The position numbers and the translations under genes are program-made. A stretch of DNA of 9,412 nt, taken from positions 1 to 9,412 of the forward strand of contig DEJO01000013.1 in NCBI GenBank assembly GCA_002353555.1, written 5' to 3'. This DNA is from Prevotella sp. UBA2746. Its GTDB lineage: Bacteria; Bacteroidota; Bacteroidia; Bacteroidales; Bacteroidaceae. A model generated the notes under the pieces. That model had not been told where the DNA came from. It saw only the letters and a list, made by a program, of their open reading frames with translations, and did no database searches. Shown in pieces: positions 6,633 to 9,412 of the stretch. The first letter of the stretch is position 1. Each line of letters begins with the position of its first letter.

Positions 6633-8696
6633 ATGATGAAGAGCAGGATGTTGTTATGTCTGTTGGCGGTGGTGTTTTGTCTGTCGTCGCAAGGACAGAT
6701 GATGAATCCGGTACGTTTCACCTCGCAGCTGAAGGTGGTCGGCAACGGTGAGGGAGAGCTTGTCTTCGACGGCACCATTGCCGACGGATGGCATGTCTAT
6801 TCCACCGACCTGGGCAGCGGCGGTCCCGTCTCTGCCACGCTGAACGTGGTGAAGGTGCAGGGCATGGAACTTGTCGGCAAGTTGCGCCCCCGCACAAAGG
6901 AGGTCCGACACTTCGACAAGCTCTTTGGCATGGAGGTGCGCTACATGGAGAAGCGTGCCACCTTCGTGCAGAAGGTGCGCTTCACCCAGCCCCGCTACAC
7001 CCTCGACTGCTATCTGGAGTATGGTGCCTGCAACGACGAGATGTGCCTGCCGCCCTCACAGGTGGAGCTGAAGAAGAGCGGCACCTCGCCCGCACTCCCC
7101 ACCCAGCAGCCTGCCACCACCCAGCAGCCGTCATCCACCCCCCAACAGCCCGCCACCGATACCGCCTCCACCGCCCCATCCTCCCAAATTGCCCATCCCG
7201 CCCATCCTGCCCAAGACTCCCTCGCCGCCCTCTCTCCCCTCTGGTCTCCCGTCGTCGACGAGCTTCGCGCCTTTGGCGGAGCCTCCGACATTGCCGACGG
7301 CTCACCTCTTTACATCTTGTTCTTAGGTTTTGTCGGCGGTCTGTTGGCAGTGCTGATGCCGTGCATCTGGCCTGTCATCCCCATGACCGTCAGCTTCTTC
7401 CTGAAGCGTGCCAAGGCAGACGGACGTCGTGGCGTGCGCGATGCACTGGTCTATGGGCTGAGCATCATCGTCATCTACCTGTCGCTGGGGCTCCTCGTCA
7501 CCGCCGCCTTCGGCTCCGATGCCCTCAACGCCATGTCTACTAATGCCGTCTTCAACGTCTTCCTCTTCCTCCTGCTCGTCGTCTTCGCCCTCTCCTTCTT
7601 CGGATGGTTCGAAATCAGGCTGCCCTCATCGTGGGCAGACACGATGGACAGCAAGGCTGACCGGCTGTCTTCGGCAGGCAGCAGCCTCTCTGCCTACCTC
7701 AGCATCTTCTTCATGGCGTTCACCCTCGTGCTGGTGTCCTTCTCCTGTACGGCTCCCATCATAGGGCTGCTGCTTGTCGAGACCACCACCACCGGCAACT
7801 GGCTGGCACCTGCCGTAGGCATGTTCGGCTTCGCCCTCGCTCTGGCGTTGCCTTTCACCCTCTTCGCCCTCTTCCCCTCGTGGCTCAAGCAGGCACCCAA
7901 GTCGGGAGCATGGATGAACACGCTGAAGGTGGTGCTGGGGTTCATCGAGCTGGCGTTCTCGCTGAAGTTCCTGTCGGTGGCTGACCTCGCCTACGGCTGG
8001 CACCTGCTGAGCCGCGACGTCTTCCTGGCACTGTGGATAGCCATCTTCGCCCTCCTCGGTGCCTACCTGTGTGGATGGCTGCGGTTCCCCCACGACGAGG
8101 GGGAACCGCAGGGGAGCTCGCGCCCCATGCCGGTGGCGTGCATCATGGGCGGACTCCTGTCGCTGGCGTTCGCCGTCTACCTGCTGCCGGGGCTCTGGGG
8201 CGCTCCCTGCAAGCTGGTGAGCGCGTTTGCACCGCCGATGAACACGCAGGAGTTTAACCTCAACAGCCGTGTCGTCGAAGCGCAGTATACCGACTACGAG
8301 ACGGGCATGGCGGCGGCACGCGCCGAAGGGAAGCCGGTGCTCTTAGACTTCACCGGCTACGGATGCGTCAACTGCCGTAAGATGGAGGCCGCCGTATGGA
8401 CAGACGGCAGGGTGGCAGACAGGCTGAAGAACGACTATGTGCTCATCTCTCTCTATGTCGACGACAAGACACCGCTCGACGAGCCCCTCGTGGTGACCGA
8501 TGCAGACGGCAACACGAAGACCTTGCGCACCGTAGGGGCGAAGTGGAGCTACCTGCAGAGCCATAAGTTCGGTGCCAACGCCCAGCCCTTCTACGTGATC
8601 CTCGACAGCCAAGGCAAGCCTCTTGCAGCCCCACACGCCTACGACGAAGACGTAGACGCATACCTCGACTTCCTGGCGAAGGGGCTGAAAAACTAA
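6633..8696 (+). CDS. dsbD: Thiol:disulfide interchange protein DsbD, three-domain form
   Basis: DsbD carries electrons from cytoplasmic thioredoxin across the inner membrane to reduce periplasmic substrates. All three domains are present in this 687-residue protein. After a signal peptide, the N-terminal beta domain (about 22-145) has the pair C133/C138 in ACNDEMCLPP. The membrane domain (about 226-555) has eight helices, with the redox cysteines at 244 (MPCIWP) and 372 (SFSCTAP). The C-terminal thioredoxin-like domain has CVNC (578-581) and a probable cis-proline in AQPFYVILD. It is longer than E. coli DsbD (565 residues) mainly through a Pro/Thr/Gln-rich linker, about 145-220. ATG 6633 (or 6636) is chosen because it precedes the signal peptide and lies after the promoter. 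It appears to be a single-gene unit ending at the terminator near 8800. Confidence 0.95.
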   Translation: MMKSRMLLCLLAVVFCLSSQGQMMNPVRFTSQLKVVGNGEGELVFDGTIADGWHVYSTDLGSGGPVSATLNVVKVQGMELVGKLRPRTKEVRHFDKLFGMEVRYMEKRATFVQKVRFTQPRYTLDCYLEYGACNDEMCLPPSQVELKKSGTSPALPTQQPATTQQPSSTPQQPATDTASTAPSSQIAHPAHPAQDSLAALSPLWSPVVDELRAFGGASDIADGSPLYILFLGFVGGLLAVLMPCIWPVIPMTVSFFLKRAKADGRRGVRDALVYGLSIIVIYLSLGLLVTAAFGSDALNAMSTNAVFNVFLFLLLVVFALSFFGWFEIRLPSSWADTMDSKADRLSSAGSSLSAYLSIFFMAFTLVLVSFSCTAPIIGLLLVETTTTGNWLAPAVGMFGFALALALPFTLFALFPSWLKQAPKSGAWMNTLKVVLGFIELAFSLKFLSVADLAYGWHLLSRDVFLALWIAIFALLGAYLCGWLRFPHDEGEPQGSSRPMPVACIMGGLLSLAFAVYLLPGLWGAPCKLVSAFAPPMNTQEFNLNSRVVEAQYTDYETGMAAARAEGKPVLLDFTGYGCVNCRKMEAAVWTDGRVADRLKNDYVLISLYVDDKTPLDEPLVVTDADGNTKTLRTVGAKWSYLQSHKFGANAQPFYVILDSQGKPLAAPHAYDEDVDAYLDFLAKGLKN
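7101..7214 (+). repeat. In-frame repeats encoding the DsbD interdomain linker
   Basis: Three degenerate copies of about 18-21 bp encode TQQPAT, TQQPSS and PQQPAT (residues 157-175). At 7188-7214 follow the 9-mers ATTGCCCAT, CCCGCCCAT and CCTGCCCAA, which encode IAHPAHPAQ (186-194). The latter are close copies of units in the intergenic minisatellite at 6487-6549. The linker separates the periplasmic beta domain from the first membrane helix, where length changes should be tolerated. Confidence 0.75.
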
Positions 8697-8700
8697 AGCC

Positions 8701-8738
8701 CCCCCGACCCCTCCCGCAAGGGAGGGGAGTATATAGTT
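8701..8738 (+). repeat. Dispersed GC-rich hairpin repeat, copy B
   Basis: It begins five bases after the dsbD stop. CCCCTCCC (8708-8715) and GGGAGGGG (8720-8727) pair perfectly around GCAA, which as RNA would be a GNRA tetraloop. The flanks CCCCCGA and GAGTATATAGTT are the same as in copy A. The following 8740-8756 can form a second small hairpin (TTCGC/GCGAA). Confidence 0.85.
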
Positions 8739-8797
8739 CTTCGCTTTGCAGGCGAACAAGTTCGAGCGGATAGTGAATGATTTGCTATCATACGATA

Positions 8798-8838
8798 AAG
8801 GAGGGCTGTCCTTGTGGGCAGCCCTCCTTGTCTGTTTT
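8798..8838 (+). terminator. Strong intrinsic terminator of dsbD
   Basis: AAGGAGGGCTGTCC (8798-8811) pairs with GGGCAGCCCTCCTT (8816-8829) over 14 bp with a single G-U pair and the tetraloop TTGT. It is followed by the T-rich tail GTCTGTTTT. It sits about 100 bp after the dsbD stop, with the hairpin repeat in between, and closes the dsbD transcription unit. Confidence 0.85.
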
Positions 8839-8942
8839 ATTCTCACCCCAGTTCGGGATAAGAAATCACTAAAAGCATAGCTATATAGTATTCTGTAATT
8901 TTGTCAACTTATTCAGTACACTACAGAGACATGATCATTTTG

Positions 8943-8973
8943 TTTGACGTTTCAGATAGAATCGTTATCTTTG
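8943..8973 (+). promoter_or_regulatory. Strong Bacteroidota promoter in the 3' intergenic region
   Basis: TTTG (8943-8946), a 19-nt spacer and TATCTTTG (8966-8973) match both consensus boxes at the usual distance. This is the best promoter match in the window. The start of transcription would be near 8980, about 30 nt before the small ORF at 9011. The stretch 8839-8942 upstream holds nothing else that I can identify. Confidence 0.8.
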
Positions 8974-9010
8974 CAGCCGATTTTTATCGAATCAATCAAT
9001 AACAGACGAC

Positions 9011-9106
9011 ATGAAAACAAAGATTACTTTACTGATAGCGGTTGTGCAGCTATTGTTCGGTAGTGCGCTGTCGACAGAAGAAGGGGGCGCGCCAGTCGGC
9101 ATCTAA
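9011..9106 (+). CDS. Short ORF: 31-residue signal-peptide-like secreted peptide
   Basis: ATG 9011 opens 31 codons ending at TAA 9104-9106. The product starts MKTKITLLIAVVQLLFG, a textbook signal peptide with two lysines and a hydrophobic core, probably cut near the SALS segment, and ends TEEGGAPVGI. Cleavage would release only about 10-12 residues. It lies directly downstream of the strongest promoter in the window, with a leader of about 30 nt rich in A but without a Shine-Dalgarno sequence. It may be a real small secreted peptide, or the remaining 5' end of a larger exported-protein gene whose rest is lost. The GGAPVG stretch recalls small Bacteroidota membrane proteins with a P-[IV]-x-G-G motif before a second helix, but no such helix follows here. 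Function is unknown. Confidence 0.55.
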   Translation: MKTKITLLIAVVQLLFGSALSTEEGGAPVGI

Positions 9107-9116
9107 TATCCTCCCC

Positions 9117-9135
9117 GTCCTTTTGGAACAAGGAC
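9117..9135 (+). terminator. Small hairpin after the 31-codon ORF, possible weak terminator
   Basis: GTCCTT (9117-9122) and AAGGAC (9130-9135) pair perfectly around a 7-nt loop, 11 bp after the small ORF stop. The following bases (TAATTAAAG) lack a T-run, so termination is uncertain. Confidence 0.35.
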
Positions 9136-9198
9136 TAATTAAAGAGTAGTAAACGAGCGTTAAATAAGTTAAACTTTGTTATTTACAACCGCAAAGGT

Positions 9199-9230
9199 AT
9201 TGTGTACGTAATTTAATATGTGTACCTTTG
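9199..9230 (+). promoter_or_regulatory. Promoter inside an inverted repeat, reading out of the window
   Basis: ATTG (9199-9202), a 20-nt spacer and TACCTTTG (9223-9230) fit the Bacteroidota promoter pattern and would start transcription rightward near 9237. The -7 box is one arm of a perfect 9-bp inverted repeat: GCAAAGGTA (9191-9199) and TACCTTTGC (9223-9231). The left arm therefore also reads as a -7 box on the other strand, but no -33 box is found for it. Confidence 0.65.
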
Positions 9231-9236
9231 CAGCCG

Positions 9237-9412
9237 CTATTGTGCGTATTGCGCTGGCTTGGAAGCTAACAATACCCTGACAAAGAGCGACTTAACCTTC
9301 AGTTTAGAAGAAGTGGGCGTTTCTTTTTGAGTGGTTTTTGTGGCTCTGACGCAGCGGATAGCACTCAAGAAGAAACAGAATATATACACATTATTATTAA
9401 AATTTTAAACTG
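9237..9412 (+). promoter_or_regulatory. Structured, ATG-free leader or small RNA, continuing past the window
   Basis: From the predicted start near 9237 to the window end there is no ATG. Three pairings stand out. TATTGT (9239-9244) pairs with ACAATA. GACTTAACCTTC pairs with GAAGAAGT around 9290-9315. GTTTCTTTTTGAGTG (9319-9333) pairs with CACTCAAGAAGAAAC (9362-9376) over 15 bp with one G-U pair and a 28-nt loop. The end (TTATTATTAAAATTTTAAACTG) is the A/T-rich type of sequence that often precedes start codons in this phylum. A long regulatory 5' leader of a gene beyond 9412 is the favoured reading; a small RNA is the alternative. I cannot assign it to a named RNA family. Confidence 0.45.

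Noticed and set aside
6788..7543. 251-codon + strand ORF overlapping dsbD in another frame
   Set aside because: Arginine/histidine/proline-rich translation typical of a GC-rich shadow frame; the dsbD frame carries all domains and cysteines.
8992..9102. 36-codon - strand ORF antisense to the 31-codon ORF, with GGAGG seven bases before its ATG
   Set aside because: The spacing is attractive, but the product lacks any signal peptide or motif. The - strand -7 box at 9191-9199 has no -33 partner, whereas the + strand has a near-perfect promoter.
9191..9231. Invertible promoter (phase-variable switch) bounded by the inverted repeat
   Set aside because: The arms are only 23 bp apart, far shorter than known Bacteroides invertible segments, and no invertase gene is in the window.
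9218..9280. 20-codon + strand ORF starting at ATG 9218
   Set aside because: The start lies upstream of the -7 box 9223-9230, so the only plausible transcript would not include it.
9319..9376. Insertion sequence end or attachment site
   Set aside because: The inverted arms are only 28 bp apart, and there is no transposase, integrase or target-site duplication nearby. A folded RNA explains the arms better.

Overview
The window reads as a chromosomal segment of a Bacteroidota organism, most likely Prevotella-like (order Bacteroidales). Three things point there: fusA followed directly by rpsJ with closely matching Bacteroidales protein sequences; promoters of the Bacteroidota type (TTTG, about 20 nt, TAnnTTTG) in front of genes that mostly lack a classical ribosome binding site; and a large exported protein ending in the YDLQGRK...GIYI...GKKILIK tail common in Prevotella secreted proteins. 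The genus is an inference.

Layout, all real genes on the + strand: (1) 1-1119, the 3' end of fusA (elongation factor G) and complete rpsJ (ribosomal protein S10), separated by a 141-bp spacer holding two stem-loops. (2) 1208-3468, a half-size ABC exporter and, 11 bp later, a small PepSY-like lipoprotein, probably one operon. In this phylum rpsJ is normally followed by rplC and the rest of the S10 operon, so this junction is unexpected. (3) 3604-6375, a 923-residue secreted protein of unknown function, with its own promoter whose -33 box lies in a perfect 15-bp tandem duplication. (4) 6633-8696, a DsbD-type transmembrane thiol-disulfide reductase with its own promoter, followed by a strong intrinsic terminator. 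(5) 8839-9412, a mostly non-coding stretch with two good promoters, a 31-codon ORF encoding little more than a signal peptide, and a structured, ATG-free leader that runs off the end of the window.

The genes do not form one pathway: this is a translation operon end, an exporter/lipoprotein pair, an exported surface-type protein and an envelope redox enzyme. The most unusual material is between the genes. A GC-rich hairpin repeat occurs three times, each time shortly after a stop codon (once inverted). A 9-bp minisatellite sits upstream of dsbD, and related units appear in frame inside the linker of DsbD itself. The 3' end carries the tiny secreted peptide and the structured leader. I see no CRISPR array, tRNA, rRNA, transposase or complete mobile element, and no clear evidence of a new multi-gene system.
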